Notes under the pieces: model-generated
The model's database searches: none
The model's input: the letters and a program-made list of their open reading frames with translations, nothing else
Told to the model about the DNA's origin: nothing
Position numbers and translations under genes: made by a program
Assembly: GCA_020251025.1 (NCBI GenBank)
Contig: JADCDI010000006.1
Coordinates: forward strand, 1-64,000
DNA length: 64,000 nt
Source of the DNA: Rhodobacter sp.
GTDB taxonomy: Bacteria > Pseudomonadota > Alphaproteobacteria > Rhodobacterales > Rhodobacteraceae
Reading direction: 5' to 3'
In this document: piece by piece, positions 7,129 to 15,852 of the stretch
How positions within the stretch are numbered: the first letter of the stretch is position 1
How the letters are laid out: each line of letters starts with the position of its first letter

Positions 7129-8612
7129 CAGCCCAGCTCCGCCGCGATATCCCTGGTCTGGCGGTACAGGCGCTGGAACAGCGGATAAAGCCGGTCATAG
7201 GCCGCATGATGTGCAGCCCGCACGGTCGACGCCGGCGGGTTCCAGTGATCAATGTCCCCAACCCCGGCAGCGCCCACCGCCTGCGCCGCCAGGAAGGCAT
7301 CGCCATAGGCCGCCCCGGTGGTGACGCGGCACAGCGTCTGGTCCAGCCCTGTCAGGTCAGATGTTGCCTGCAGCCAGGGCAGGTTCCTGGTGCCGCCCCC
7401 CACCGCCCGGACCCGTGCCGGTGCCTGACCGGCGGCCCTGTAGGTATCGGTGATCGCCCGCGTTGCGCAGGCGATGCCTTCCAGGGTGGCGCGGTACAGA
7501 TCGCCCCGCGTATGCGTCAGGTTCATCCCGAAGATCGTGCCTTTGGCCAGGGGATCATGGATCGGGGTGCGTTCGCCCGAAAAATACGGAAGCACGATCA
7601 GGCCCTTTGCCCCGGGGGGTGAAGCGTCTGCCTCTGCCGCCAGTTCGGCGAAGGCGGTGTCGCGCGGCAGGTCGCGGGCCAGATGGTCGCGGAACCAGTG
7701 GGTCAGCGTGCCGCTGGTCGCAAGGCCCGCCATTGCGGCGTGGCTGCCGGGGTAAAGCCAGGGCGCGTGAAACAGGCTGGGCTCGCCAAGGGGCCGGTCC
7801 GCCACCAGAATGACGAAGATGGTCGAGCCATACATCAGCATCATGTCGCCCGGCCGGCGCACGCCTACGCTCACCGCCTCGGCGGCGGCATCGATGGTGC
7901 CACAGGTCACCGGCGTGCCCGCCGCCAGCCCCGTTGCCGCCGCCGCTTCGGGGGTTACATGACCGGCAATCCCGGTCGACCACATCAGGCGCGGCAGTTG
8001 ATCGCGCGTGCAGATATCGGCCAGATCAAGGCACCAGTCCTGCCGGGCGATGTCATAAAGCGGCGAGAAATTCGCCGCCGTGTAGTGATCGATGACATAG
8101 CTGCCGGTCAGCCGATAGGTCAGGTACGAGGTCGATGTCAGCACCCGCGCGGTCCGCGCCCAAAGATCGGGGCGGTTGCGGCGCAGCCACAGAATCTTGG
8201 GGCCGACCGATTGCGAGGTCAGGGCATTGCCGCCGCGCCGCAGGATGACATCGCGGCCGATCGCCGCGTCAAGTTCGGCGATTTCGGCGCTTGCACGGGT
8301 ATCGACGCCGTAAAGAACGCCGTTCATCAGCGGGTGCCCTTCGGCATCCATCGGCAGCATGCAGGGGCCGATCGCCGATGTTGCGACAGCCGAAATCCGG
8401 TCCGCAGGGATGCCGGACTGTTCCAGAAGGCTGCGGGTGATGCCGACAAAATCGCCCCACCAGTCTTCTTCCGCCCGGTGCTCGGCCCAGCCGGGACAGG
8501 GGACGATCATCTGGTGCGGGCGCGCGGCCATGCTCAGGATGCGCCCCCCCTCATCCACCAGAACGCCCTTGGATTCAAAGGTACCGATATCGACGCCCAG
8601 CGTGCAGCCCAT
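7128..8612 (-). CDS. FGGY-family carbohydrate kinase
   Basis: A 494-residue sugar kinase of the FGGY family (xylulokinase/gluconokinase type), which phosphorylates an open-chain ketose or similar polyol with ATP. The first phosphate loop is GVDIGTFESKGVLVDEG near residues 5-21, the catalytic region is TCGTIDAAAEAVSVG, and the adenosine motif AVGGGTRNLPWLQATSDLTG lies near residue 400. The length is normal. It lies between the M42 peptidase and the creatininase-like gene. The GTIDAAAE version of the catalytic loop is typical of uncharacterised FGGY subgroups, so I do not name the sugar. Confidence 0.88.
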   Translation of the reverse strand: MGCTLGVDIGTFESKGVLVDEGGRILSMAARPHQMIVPCPGWAEHRAEEDWWGDFVGITRSLLEQSGIPADRISAVATSAIGPCMLPMDAEGHPLMNGVLYGVDTRASAEIAELDAAIGRDVILRRGGNALTSQSVGPKILWLRRNRPDLWARTARVLTSTSYLTYRLTGSYVIDHYTAANFSPLYDIARQDWCLDLADICTRDQLPRLMWSTGIAGHVTPEAAAATGLAAGTPVTCGTIDAAAEAVSVGVRRPGDMMLMYGSTIFVILVADRPLGEPSLFHAPWLYPGSHAAMAGLATSGTLTHWFRDHLARDLPRDTAFAELAAEADASPPGAKGLIVLPYFSGERTPIHDPLAKGTIFGMNLTHTRGDLYRATLEGIACATRAITDTYRAAGQAPARVRAVGGGTRNLPWLQATSDLTGLDQTLCRVTTGAAYGDAFLAAQAVGAAGVGDIDHWNPPASTVRAAHHAAYDRLYPLFQRLYRQTRDIAAELG

Positions 8613-8613
8613 G

Positions 8614-9708
8614 TCAGTCGGCCCTGTTCAGGGGAAATCCGGGGGTGATCCGCGACAGCGCGGTCAATGTCAGCCGGGCCAGCGCCTCGAGATCGGCCAG
8701 ATCGCAGCATTCCACCGCAGAATGCGAATGGCGCATCGGAAAGCCGATATCAAGGCTGGCCACGCCCTGCCCCACAAGCTGGACATAGGACAGATCGGTC
8801 AGCACGCCGACCTGGGCCGAACGCTGCAATGCCATCTGCGCGTCCCGGGCCGCGTCTTCGAACAGCCGCACCAGCGCCGGATGCGGGATGACCCCGTTCA
8901 GCGTCCCGCGCCCGTGAAAGGAATAAAGGCTGATGCCCGGCCCGCCACCCAGGACCATGTCGCCCCGATCGGCCATGTCGGGTGTGTCGGTGGCCAGCAT
9001 CAGGTCGATCTGAAGGGCGATATCCGGGTTGAGCGCCTGGGCGGCCACCACTGCGCCGCGCAGGTTGAACTCCTCTTGCACCGAAAAGACCAGATGAACC
9101 GTCGGCCCGTCTACCCGCTGCGCCAGGCCACGCGCGATTTCCAGCAGCACGGCGCAGCCGGCGCGGTCATCGACGGATGTCCCGGCAATGCGGTTGCCGT
9201 CCAGTTCGATCACCTGCGGGCGGTATACCACCGGCGTGCCGATCTGCACACCGGCCGCCTCGACCGCCGCTTTCGATCCGTGGCCGGTGTCGATGGTGAT
9301 CTGGGGGGCTGTCAGCACCTTGTATTTCTCGTCCGGCGTGGTGGCGTGATGGGCCTTGTTCATGATGATGCCGGGCACGTTGCGGCCCTCGCCGACGCAC
9401 AGCATCACCGCCTGCGCCGCCATCGCCCGTTCCGACAGGCCGCCCAGGCGTTCGACCCGCACCAGCCCGTCAGGTTCGATCCGGCGCACGAAAAAGCCCA
9501 GCTGATCCATATGGGCAAACAGCATGACCGACGGTGCCTCGGGCTCGCCTTCAAACGTGGCGATCACATTGCCCATCCGGTCCACCCGGCTGACAAGACC
9601 TTCGTCGGCCAGCCGCGCGCGGATCAGGGCGGCAACACGGTCTTCATGGCCCGACAGGCCCGGGGTCAGCATCAGATCGATCAGGTCGGCGCGCAGGCGC
9701 GATTTCAT
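8614..9708 (-). CDS. M42-family metallopeptidase (FrvX/SgcX-like)
   Basis: A 364-residue M42 aminopeptidase/endoglucanase-like protein. The two-metal ligands are visible in order: FAHMDQLG, GTSVDDRAGC, VQEEFNLRGA, a DTPD stretch, and MRHSHSAVE near the C-terminus. The start is GLSGHEDRVAALIR, as in FrvX and SgcX, which in enteric bacteria lie in sugar operons without a known peptide substrate. I place the start at the ATG at 9708, which overlaps the BtpA-family stop by four bases (ATGA); longer open sequence upstream is just the previous gene in another frame. It is followed one base later by the kinase gene. Confidence 0.9.
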   Translation of the reverse strand: MKSRLRADLIDLMLTPGLSGHEDRVAALIRARLADEGLVSRVDRMGNVIATFEGEPEAPSVMLFAHMDQLGFFVRRIEPDGLVRVERLGGLSERAMAAQAVMLCVGEGRNVPGIIMNKAHHATTPDEKYKVLTAPQITIDTGHGSKAAVEAAGVQIGTPVVYRPQVIELDGNRIAGTSVDDRAGCAVLLEIARGLAQRVDGPTVHLVFSVQEEFNLRGAVVAAQALNPDIALQIDLMLATDTPDMADRGDMVLGGGPGISLYSFHGRGTLNGVIPHPALVRLFEDAARDAQMALQRSAQVGVLTDLSYVQLVGQGVASLDIGFPMRHSHSAVECCDLADLEALARLTLTALSRITPGFPLNRAD

Positions 9709-10523
9709 GACTGCCCCCGCACGGCACGCACCCGGTTCATGAAATCCGCCGCGCGGTCCGGATCGACGGCATTCCAGGTGTGACCGCCCACCTTCAGGGC
9801 CGATCCCACGATGCAACCGTCGGCCACCCGCAGCACGTCCGCGACGGTGTCGTGCCGGACCCCGGTATTGGCCATGACCGGCGTGTCGGGCAGCACCCGC
9901 TTCACCGCCTCGAGGTCGCTCAGCGCCGCCGCCTCGCCGGTGATCTGCCCCGAGACAAGAACCGCATCGGGGACCGAGGAAAACACCGCGCTGCGCGCCC
10001 GGTCGGGCAAGGGACGCCGGTCCAGGCTGTCGGCAAACTCGGCCGAGACGTTGTAAAGCATGGCCAGGTCCGGGCGGCCCAGACGGGTGCGATAGCGCAG
10101 GGCGGCCCCGGCATCGGGGGTCCAGGGCCCCATGTCGCTGGCATAGGTGCCGGTGAAGATCTCGCGCACAAAGGCGGCCCCCGTGGCGGCGGCAAGGGCG
10201 ACGCTGCTCATCGGGTCCCACAGCACATTGACGCCGAAGGGCAGCGTGATCTCGTCGCGCAGACGCCCGATCACATAGCCCATCGTGGCGGTCGAGGCGG
10301 TATCGACCCTGAATTCATAGGGGCGGTCGTTTTCGTTGCCGAACATGATGGCATCAAAGCCTGCCGCCTGAAGTGCCCGAAGGTCGGCGCGGGCGGCGCT
10401 GACCAGGCCTTCCAGCCCTGCTTGCGTGTCGTGCAGCGGCGCACCCGGCAGGGCCCCGAGGTGGACCATCGCGATCACCGGCTTGCCGCCGCCAAAGACC
10501 CTGCGGAAGTTCTGTGGCATCAT
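9705..10523 (-). CDS. BtpA/SgcQ-family TIM-barrel protein
   Basis: A 272-residue protein of the BtpA family. Members include cyanobacterial BtpA, needed for photosystem I stability, and E. coli SgcQ in a sugar operon; the enzymatic activity is not established. Typical features are KPVIAMVHLGALPGAP near residues 14-29, GFDAIMFGNENDRPY, the PFGVNVLWDP strand, and TGVRHDTVADVLRVADGCIVGSALK, a phosphate-binding-like C-terminal barrel motif. It is the first gene of the operon with M42 peptidase, kinase and creatininase-like protein, and diverges from the aldose dehydrogenase gene across 90 bases. The BtpA-M42 pairing recalls sgcQ-sgcX. Confidence 0.87.
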   Translation of the reverse strand: MMPQNFRRVFGGGKPVIAMVHLGALPGAPLHDTQAGLEGLVSAARADLRALQAAGFDAIMFGNENDRPYEFRVDTASTATMGYVIGRLRDEITLPFGVNVLWDPMSSVALAAATGAAFVREIFTGTYASDMGPWTPDAGAALRYRTRLGRPDLAMLYNVSAEFADSLDRRPLPDRARSAVFSSVPDAVLVSGQITGEAAALSDLEAVKRVLPDTPVMANTGVRHDTVADVLRVADGCIVGSALKVGGHTWNAVDPDRAADFMNRVRAVRGQS

Positions 10524-10613
10524 CGCCCCCTTCTTTTCTGTGCGATCCTAGACAGATGCAGGATGAAACCCAAGATGATTCATGCCAGAACGTCCGTTAA
10601 CAGGGAGCATGAC

Positions 10614-11654
10614 ATGACATTGACCACCCGCCACTGGGACCGCCTTGGCAACGGCGGCCTGAGCTTTACCGAACTGGGCTTTGGGGCCGCACCGATTGCC
10701 AATCTTTACCGTCCCGTCACCGATGCCGAGGCCGATGCGGTGCTGGATGCGGCCTGGGAAGCCGGGGTGCGCTATTTCGATACGGCACCGCTTTACGGGC
10801 TGGGCCTGTCAGAGACACGTCTGAACCGGTTTCTGCGCGGCAAGCCGCGCGGGGAATATGTGATCTCGACCAAGATCGGGCGTCTTCTGCGCGTGACGGA
10901 ACCGGGGGAAGAGCGGGACTGCATCGGCAAGTTCTTTGACGTGCCCTCGCGCAAGGAAATCTATGACTACAGCTATGACGGCACGATGCGGTCGCTGGAG
11001 TTCAGCCTGGAACGGCTGGGGCTGGACCGGGTGGATATCCTGTTCGCCCATGATCTGGACTTGTTCAACCACAAGACGCCGCAGGCCCTTGCAGCGCGCC
11101 TGGACGAGTTCATGGCCGGGGGCTACCGCGCCCTGGTGAAGATGCGCGACGAAGGCGTCATCAAGGCCTTCGGTGCGGGCGTGAACGAATGGCAGCCCTG
11201 CCGCAGCTTGACCGAACGCGGTGATTTCGACCTGTTCCTGCTGGCGGGGCGCTATACCCTGCTGGAGCATGAGGCGCTGACCGCCTATCTGCCGCTGGCG
11301 CTGGAACGCGGCATCGGGCTTGTGATGGGTGGGCCGTACAATTCCGGCATCCTGGCCACCGGACCGCGCCCGGGGGCCTTCTGGTTCTACGATCCGGCCC
11401 CGCAGGAGGTGCTGGACCGCGCGGCGCGGTTGCAGGCCATCTGTGGCGCGCATGGCGTGCGGCTGGTGGATGCGGCCTTCCAGTTCGCGCTTCGGCATCC
11501 GGCGGTGGTGTCGGTCATTCCCGGCGGTCAGGGGGTGGCGGAAATGGCCAGCAACCTGGCGGCGCTGAACGCCGCCATCCCCGATGCGCTGTGGGCCGAT
11601 CTGAAGGCCAGGGGGCTGATCCATGCCGATGCCCCCGTGGAGCGTGCCGCCTGA
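10614..11654 (+). CDS. Aldo/keto reductase, probable L-fucose (aldose) 1-dehydrogenase
   Basis: A 346-residue aldo/keto reductase resembling D-threo-aldose 1-dehydrogenase, which oxidises L-fucose and related sugars to the lactone with NAD(P). The catalytic tetrad is visible as Asp56 and Tyr61 (YFDTAPLYG), Lys87 (STKIGR) and His146 (FAHDLD). The loop GEERDCIGKFFDVPSRKEIYDYSYDG is typical of this subfamily. The ATG at 10614 follows CAGGGAG by a few bases; an ATG five bases earlier is out of frame. Together with FucU, the dehydratase, SDR and FAH genes it would start the oxidative 6-deoxysugar route. Confidence 0.88.
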   Translation: MTLTTRHWDRLGNGGLSFTELGFGAAPIANLYRPVTDAEADAVLDAAWEAGVRYFDTAPLYGLGLSETRLNRFLRGKPRGEYVISTKIGRLLRVTEPGEERDCIGKFFDVPSRKEIYDYSYDGTMRSLEFSLERLGLDRVDILFAHDLDLFNHKTPQALAARLDEFMAGGYRALVKMRDEGVIKAFGAGVNEWQPCRSLTERGDFDLFLLAGRYTLLEHEALTAYLPLALERGIGLVMGGPYNSGILATGPRPGAFWFYDPAPQEVLDRAARLQAICGAHGVRLVDAAFQFALRHPAVVSVIPGGQGVAEMASNLAALNAAIPDALWADLKARGLIHADAPVERAA

Positions 11655-11717
11655 ACCGCACCGCCCGCCCGCCGGCCCGCATGGGCAGCGAACCGCACCG
11701 CCCGGCGGCACCCCGCG

Positions 11718-12698
11718 TCAGGCACCGCCGTACAAGGCATCCGCGACGATGCGCAGCGAAGCGGTGGCATCCTGCCGTTCCACCGCCCCGGCCAGGGCCG
11801 GTGACCCTGCAAGGCGCGCCGCAACGGCGCGCAGGCGGTCTGCCATATGCACATTCGCCGCCGCTTCCGCCGCCGGGTCCAGCCCGCCGTGATCGGGAAA
11901 GGTATCGAAATAGATCACGCCGTCATAGCCGGTGCGGTGAAGTTCGACGAAAAGTTCCACCGTCTGCATCGGATGCACCGACCCCACCATCAACCCGTCG
12001 TCGCGTTTGCCGTAGCCATCGTTCAGATGGACCCCCAGCAGACGCGATTTGCGGGCCACGACGGATGCGACCTGCGCCGGGATCTCGCCCGCATAAAGGA
12101 CATGCGCGAAATCCAGCGTGATGCCGGTGTTGGGGCGGTTCACCTCGGCCAGGGCCAGCAGGTTCATGCCCAGATCGGGCAGCAGGGCAAAGGCGCGCGG
12201 CTCGTTCGGTTTGTATTCCACGGCAATGTCGAGCGCGGGGTTGTGATCGGCCACTTCGGCCAGGGCGGCCACCGTGGCATCCCACATTGCCGCATAATCG
12301 CCCTGAAAGCTGTAATCGACCCCGTCCTGACCCAGCCAGAGGGTCATGACCCTGCCGCCCATTTCGGCCAGGGCATCAAGGCCGCGCCGGGTGATGTCGA
12401 TCGCCGCGCGGCGCACCCGCGCCTCGGGATGGGTGAAGGCCCCAAGGCGAAAGCCGGGATCGGTGTAATAGCGCATCGCAAGGCCGTTCAGGGCAAGCCC
12501 CGCCCCGGACAGGACATCTGACATCTGCGCGGGTGTATGCGCCTCGAAATGATCGGGATAATTCAGGTCTGCGGCATCGATGCCGGCCACCTGCCCCGCG
12601 CGGGCGATCATGTCGGCAACCGTCGGCTTGCCGGGCAGGCCGATCCTGAAGGCGTTAAGGCGGGCAGCATACCGCGGGCGGTTGGGAAGATCGGGCAT
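11718..12698 (-). CDS. Xylose-isomerase-like TIM-barrel protein
   Basis: A 326-residue sugar (phosphate) isomerase/epimerase-type barrel of the AP-endonuclease-2/xylose isomerase superfamily. Likely metal ligands and substrate residues lie in VEYKPNEPRAF, TLDFAHVLYAGEIP, GVHLNDGYGKRDDG and GVIYFDTFPDHGG. These match sugar isomerases of the rhamnose isomerase / tagatose epimerase type more than nucleases. It lies downstream of the GntR regulator gene, same strand, 17 bases apart, and probably shares its transcript. It could interconvert a related ketose and aldose, perhaps feeding the FGGY kinase, but the substrate cannot be read from the sequence. Confidence 0.82.
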   Translation of the reverse strand: MPDLPNRPRYAARLNAFRIGLPGKPTVADMIARAGQVAGIDAADLNYPDHFEAHTPAQMSDVLSGAGLALNGLAMRYYTDPGFRLGAFTHPEARVRRAAIDITRRGLDALAEMGGRVMTLWLGQDGVDYSFQGDYAAMWDATVAALAEVADHNPALDIAVEYKPNEPRAFALLPDLGMNLLALAEVNRPNTGITLDFAHVLYAGEIPAQVASVVARKSRLLGVHLNDGYGKRDDGLMVGSVHPMQTVELFVELHRTGYDGVIYFDTFPDHGGLDPAAEAAANVHMADRLRAVAARLAGSPALAGAVERQDATASLRIVADALYGGA

Positions 12699-12715
12699 CG
12701 TGGGCTTTCACAGGA

Positions 12716-13408
12716 TCAGGCCGGGTTGAAAAGCTCCGGCCGGGCGACCATCAGGGGTTCAAGAAAGGTCAGAAGCTGCCCCAGATGGTGGCGGGTTGCA
12801 ATGCGCGCCGCCACCGGATCATGCGCCTCCAGGGCGGCGACGATGGCCTGGTGTTCGGCCAGCGTCGCCTGCACGCGCCCGGGATGCGGCAGCATCAGCT
12901 GGCGCGCGCGGTTGACATGCACCCAGGATGTTTCGGCCAGCCCGGCAAGCCGCCTGTACCCGGTGAACGACAGGATCAACTCGTGCATCCGGGCGTCCAT
13001 CTGGTAGAACCCGGCAAAGTCGGCGTCGGTTACCAGCGCCTCCTGCACGCGCAGGTTGCGGCGTAACTGAACAAGCTGATCTTCGGTGATGCTGTGCGCG
13101 ACCGCCTCTACCGCCGCAAGCTCCAGCGCCTCGCGCAGGAAGGCGCTTTCGCGTATCTCTTCCATCGAGAAACGGGCGACGAATGTTCCCGATTGCGGCA
13201 CGACATCCACCAGACCCTCGGCGGCCAGCCGGGCCACAGCCTCGGCCACCGGAGAGCGGGATACGCCAAGCGCCTCGCAGATCCCGGGTTTGCGCAGGAT
13301 CTCGCCGGGGCGATAGGCCAGCGACAGGATGGCCGCTTTCAGCGACAGATAGACCCGGTGGGCCAGCGATCCGTCAAACTCTTCCAGCGGCCGCAGACGA
13401 GGCGGCAT
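12716..13408 (-). CDS. GntR-family (FCD-type) transcription regulator
   Basis: A 230-residue repressor-type protein. A winged helix fills about residues 12-78, with the GntR pattern LKAAILSLAYRPGEILRKPGICEALGVSRSPVAEAVARLAAEGLV (given here only to mark its ends, LKAAIL to EGLV). An all-helical FCD effector domain follows, with likely metal histidines in DARMHELIL and ATRHHLGQLL. I prefer the ATG at 13408, which has AAGAGG upstream. A start at 13450 would give 14 more residues but no ribosome site and would abut the palindrome at 13452. It is divergent from the UxaA operon and probably controls it. Confidence 0.87.
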   Translation of the reverse strand: MPPRLRPLEEFDGSLAHRVYLSLKAAILSLAYRPGEILRKPGICEALGVSRSPVAEAVARLAAEGLVDVVPQSGTFVARFSMEEIRESAFLREALELAAVEAVAHSITEDQLVQLRRNLRVQEALVTDADFAGFYQMDARMHELILSFTGYRRLAGLAETSWVHVNRARQLMLPHPGRVQATLAEHQAIVAALEAHDPVAARIATRHHLGQLLTFLEPLMVARPELFNPA

Positions 13409-13451
13409 GGGGTTTGCCTCTTGCGGTGGAATGTCTTTACCGGGTAACATA

Positions 13452-13463
13452 CTAACATGTTAG
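13452..13463. promoter_or_regulatory. Palindromic operator CTAACATGTTAG
   Basis: Perfect 12-bp palindrome between the divergent GntR gene and the dehydratase operon, 44 bases before the regulator start. GntR-family proteins bind short palindromes of this size. A two-mismatch copy lies at 3500-3511, before the permease gene. Confidence 0.6.
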
Positions 13464-13573
13464 CCGGGGTCTGACGTCTGTCAAGCAATCCGCCGTTGCA
13501 ATCTGCCGTTGCCGACCGCAGCGCGCCCTTGCCCGTTGCTTGAACCGCCCCCGCAGGTCTGGAAAGGTGCCGC

Positions 13574-15100
13574 ATGACGAATCCCGTTCCCGATGCCATC
13601 CGCCTGAACCCGTCCGACAATGTCGTCATTGCGCTGCGCGACCTTGGCGCCGGCAGCAGGGTGCCTGATGTTGCCGCCCCGCTGGCCGGGCCTGTGGCGC
13701 GCGGACACAAGATTGCGGCGCGGGCGGTGGCGCAGGGGGAAACCGTGATCCGCTATGGTCAGATCATCGGCGTGGCGACCCGGCCCATCGCGGCGGGCGA
13801 ACATGTGCATACGCACAATCTGGGCATGGGCGCGCATGAACAGGATTATGCCCATGCGACCGAGGTGCGCCCCCTGCCCGCCCCGGCCGCGCCACGCAGC
13901 TTCATGGGCTTTCACCGGGCGGACGGCGGGGTGGGCACGCGCAACTATCTGGGCATCCTGACATCGGTGAACTGTTCGGGTTCTGTCGCGCGCTTCATCG
14001 CCGAGGGCGTCGAAAAGGCCGGCTGGCTGGCCGGATTTCCCAATGTCGACGGGGTGGTTCCCATCGTGCATGGCACGGGCTGCGGCATGTCGGGCAAGGA
14101 CGAAGGCTATGACACGCTGTTTCGCACCCTGGCGGGCTATGCGCGCAATCCGAATTTCGCGGGCATCCTTCTGGTGGGGCTGGGCTGCGAGGTGATGCAG
14201 GTGCCCGACCTGATCGGCAAGGCGCGGATGCGGGCCGATGGCAACTTCCGCTACATGACGATCCAGCAGACCGGCGGCACGCGCCGCACCATCGAACGCG
14301 GCATGGCCCTGCTGCGCGAGATGGCCGAAGTGGCGAACGCCGCGCGGCGGCAGCCGGCGGGGCTGGAACATCTGATGGTGGGCCTGCAATGCGGCGGGTC
14401 GGACGGCTATTCGGGCATCACCGCCAACCCGGCGCTGGGCCACGCCTCGGACCTGCTGGTGGCGCATGGCGGCACCACGATTCTGTCGGAAACCTCGGAA
14501 ATCTACGGGGCCGAACATCTGCTGACCCGCCGCGCCGTGACGCCCGAAGTGGGTGCCAGGATTGTGGAGCGTATCCGCTGGTGGGAAGACTATACCGCGC
14601 GCAACGGCGGCGAGATGGACAACAACCCCTCGCCCGGCAACAAGAAGGGTGGCCTGACGACCATCCTGGAAAAATCGCTGGGCGCGGTTGCCAAGGGCGG
14701 CTCTGCCCCGCTGAGCCAGGTCTACCGGTTTGCCGAGCCGATAACCGAACGCGGCTTTGTCTTCATGGACAGCCCCGGCTATGACCCCACCTCGGTCACC
14801 GGGCAGATCGCCAGCGGGGCCAATCTGATCGCCTTCACCACCGGGCGCGGATCGGTGTCCGGCTACAAGCCCACGCCCTGCATCAAGCTTGCCACCAATA
14901 CCGAGATGTACGACCGGATGTCCGAGGATATGGACATCAACTGCGGCGACATCATCACCGAAGGCGTGCCGCTGGAACAGAAGGGGCGCGAGATTTTCGA
15001 GCTGTTCCTGCGCGTCGCCTCGGGCGAGAAGACAAAATCGGAAGAGCTGGGCTTTGGCGGGGCGGAATTCGTGCCCTGGGCCATGGGCGCCGTGATGTAG
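13574..15100 (+). CDS. UxaA-family sugar-acid dehydratase
   Basis: A 508-residue dehydratase of the altronate/galactarate (UxaA/GarD) family, which makes 2-keto-3-deoxy acids with an iron-dependent centre. An N-terminal SAF domain (about residues 10-95, NVVIALRDLGAG to VHTHNLGMG) is followed by the catalytic part with GFHRADGGVGTRNYLGILTS, VNCSGS, HGTGCGMSGK, GLQCGGSDGYSGITANP and GNKKGGLTTILEKSLGA. Several conserved cysteines could bind metal. It heads an operon with an SDR and a FAH-family hydrolase. These last two fit 2-keto-3-deoxy-L-fuconate, so the substrate may be L-fuconate rather than altronate; classical L-fuconate dehydratase is an unrelated enolase-type enzyme. Confidence 0.88.
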   Translation: MTNPVPDAIRLNPSDNVVIALRDLGAGSRVPDVAAPLAGPVARGHKIAARAVAQGETVIRYGQIIGVATRPIAAGEHVHTHNLGMGAHEQDYAHATEVRPLPAPAAPRSFMGFHRADGGVGTRNYLGILTSVNCSGSVARFIAEGVEKAGWLAGFPNVDGVVPIVHGTGCGMSGKDEGYDTLFRTLAGYARNPNFAGILLVGLGCEVMQVPDLIGKARMRADGNFRYMTIQQTGGTRRTIERGMALLREMAEVANAARRQPAGLEHLMVGLQCGGSDGYSGITANPALGHASDLLVAHGGTTILSETSEIYGAEHLLTRRAVTPEVGARIVERIRWWEDYTARNGGEMDNNPSPGNKKGGLTTILEKSLGAVAKGGSAPLSQVYRFAEPITERGFVFMDSPGYDPTSVTGQIASGANLIAFTTGRGSVSGYKPTPCIKLATNTEMYDRMSEDMDINCGDIITEGVPLEQKGREIFELFLRVASGEKTKSEELGFGGAEFVPWAMGAVM

Positions 15101-15109
15101 GAAAGAGCG

Positions 15110-15844
15110 ATGAGACTTCAGGGCAAGACGGCCTTCTGCACCGCTTCGGGCGCGGGCATCGGACTGGCAACCGTGCGGGCCTTTGCGCGCGAGGGTGCCC
15201 GCGTGATCGCGACGGACATTTCGGCGGCGGCGCTGGAACCGCTGGCGTCAGAGGGGTTCCAGACCGAAGTTCTGGACGTGACCGATGGCGCGGCGGTCGC
15301 GGCGCTGGCGGCGCGGGTCGGCGCGCCCGGCATTCTGTTCAACTGCGCAGGCTATGTGCACAACGGCACGATCCTGGACTGTGACGAGGCTGCCTTTGAT
15401 TTTTCAGTAAACCTGAATGTCAGGTCGCTTTACCGGGTGACCCGCGCCTTCCTGCCGGGGATGATCGATGCAGGCGGCGGCTCCATCATCAACATCGCCT
15501 CGGTCGCGTCTTCGATCATCGCGGCCCCGAACCGCTTTGTCTACGGTGCCACAAAGGCGGCGGTGATCGGGATGACCAAATCGGTGGCGGCGGACTTTGT
15601 GACCAGGGGCATCCGCTGCAACGCGATCTGCCCCGCAACGGTCGAAAGCCCGTCGCTGCAGGCCCGCATGGCGGCCACGGGCGATGCCGTGGCGGCACGG
15701 GCCGCCTTTGTCGCGCGCCAGCCCATGGGGCGGATCGGCGCGCCCGAAGAAATCGCGGCCCTTGCGGTCTACCTGGCAAGCGACGAAAGTGCCTTCATCA
15801 CCGGCCAGGCCATTGCCATAGACGGCGGCTGGACGAACATCTGA
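15110..15844 (+). CDS. SDR, probable 2-keto-3-deoxy-L-fuconate dehydrogenase
   Basis: A 244-residue short-chain dehydrogenase. The cofactor loop TASGAGIG is at residues 11-18, Asp36 after the second strand favours NAD over NADP, NCAG is near residue 78, and the catalytic Tyr145 and Lys149 are in YGATK with the serine in SVASS near 131-135. The sequence style matches the BDH2 / 2-keto-3-deoxy-L-fuconate dehydrogenase group, which oxidises the keto-deoxy acid to the 2,4-diketo acid. The gene lies 9 bases after the dehydratase and 8 before the FAH hydrolase, exactly the order of that pathway. Confidence 0.87.
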   Translation: MRLQGKTAFCTASGAGIGLATVRAFAREGARVIATDISAAALEPLASEGFQTEVLDVTDGAAVAALAARVGAPGILFNCAGYVHNGTILDCDEAAFDFSVNLNVRSLYRVTRAFLPGMIDAGGGSIINIASVASSIIAAPNRFVYGATKAAVIGMTKSVAADFVTRGIRCNAICPATVESPSLQARMAATGDAVAARAAFVARQPMGRIGAPEEIAALAVYLASDESAFITGQAIAIDGGWTNI

Positions 15845-15852
15845 GGATTTGC

